Source: Cycas panzhihuaensis (lineage: Eukaryota; Cycadophyta). Taken from it: a stretch of 64,000 bases of DNA. The translations under genes were made by a program, and so were the position numbers. The stretch lies in contig CM041465.1 of the NCBI GenBank assembly GCA_023213395.1, positions 15,190,001 to 15,254,000 on the forward strand, written 5' to 3'. Positions 63,925-64,000 of this stretch are shown here, piece after piece (positions within the stretch are counted from its first letter, which is position 1; every line of letters starts with the position of its first letter). Under the pieces are notes generated by a model. The model was not told the DNA's origin and ran no database searches. It worked only from the letters and a program-made list of their open reading frames with translations.

Positions 63925-64000
63925 TGAAAGGGGTTAATGTATTAAGGTTATTTGTGTAGATTAATTATGTGACCTTAGGATATATTATTAGCATTAGTTT
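63925..64000 (+). repeat. 5' LTR start of copia element H
   Basis: TGAAAGGGGTTAATG followed by sequence matching the C LTR start at 54567 (TTATTTGTGTAGATTAATTA, ATATATTATTAGCATTAGT). Plus-strand insertion in G integrase; the window ends inside the LTR. Confidence 0.88.

Noticed and set aside
1-64000. Host genes, tRNA, rRNA, CRISPR or bacterial operon features
   Set aside because: Every substantial reading frame belongs to a retrotransposon; no tRNA cloverleaf was seen apart from tRNA-complementary primer sites, and no regularly spaced direct repeats other than the minisatellite.

Overview
This window looks like a purely repetitive stretch of plant nuclear DNA, probably from an angiosperm with a large genome; I cannot name the species. 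The evidence is nested LTR retrotransposons throughout, initiator-Met tRNA primer sites on the Ty1/copia elements, and two very large Ty3/gypsy elements of the plant Tat type. I found no host gene, rRNA, tRNA or CRISPR array. Every coding region is broken by stops or indels, many of which look like cytosine deamination (W, Q or R codons turned into stops).

Layout. Copia C (+ strand) enters at base 1 inside its 5' LTR and ends at 54877. It is cut into five pieces by later insertions. Copia A (1264-16553, -) sits in C's gag with target duplication CTTTG, and copia B (6934-14651, -) sits in A's leader with target duplication GAAGG. Gypsy I (17851-34682, -; duplication ACATA/ACATG) and gypsy II (34959-51473, +; duplication GTAGC) sit in C's integrase, only 271 bp apart and head to head. 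C itself lies in the gag of copia D (-). D shares one LTR (57885-58182) with a second internal fragment, E. E abuts a copia fragment of a different lineage, F (+, 58908-60374). F is interrupted by copia G (-, 60375 onward), and G is interrupted by H (+, LTR starts 63925). LTR length defines two related copia families: 298 bp (A, D/E) and about 312 bp (B, C, G, H).

The most interesting content is in gypsy I and II, which are sister families with the same unusual plan: 2.5-2.9 kb LTRs; gag-PR-RT-RNase H-IN in sense; then an antisense gene; then a second, archaeal-type RNase H (140 codons, sense) just before the polypurine tract. The antisense gene has its own TATA box. Its inferred structure is three exons: an 8-codon first exon, a long exon resembling the plant mobile domain, and a coiled-coil exon, joined by introns whose splice sites line up between the two families. 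The spliced protein would be about 608 residues in II. Antisense ORFs and extra RNase H domains are each known in Tat elements. The distal position of the RNase H, the spliced antisense gene and a GGTACC-rich cassette shared by LTR and antisense intron are the points worth checking.
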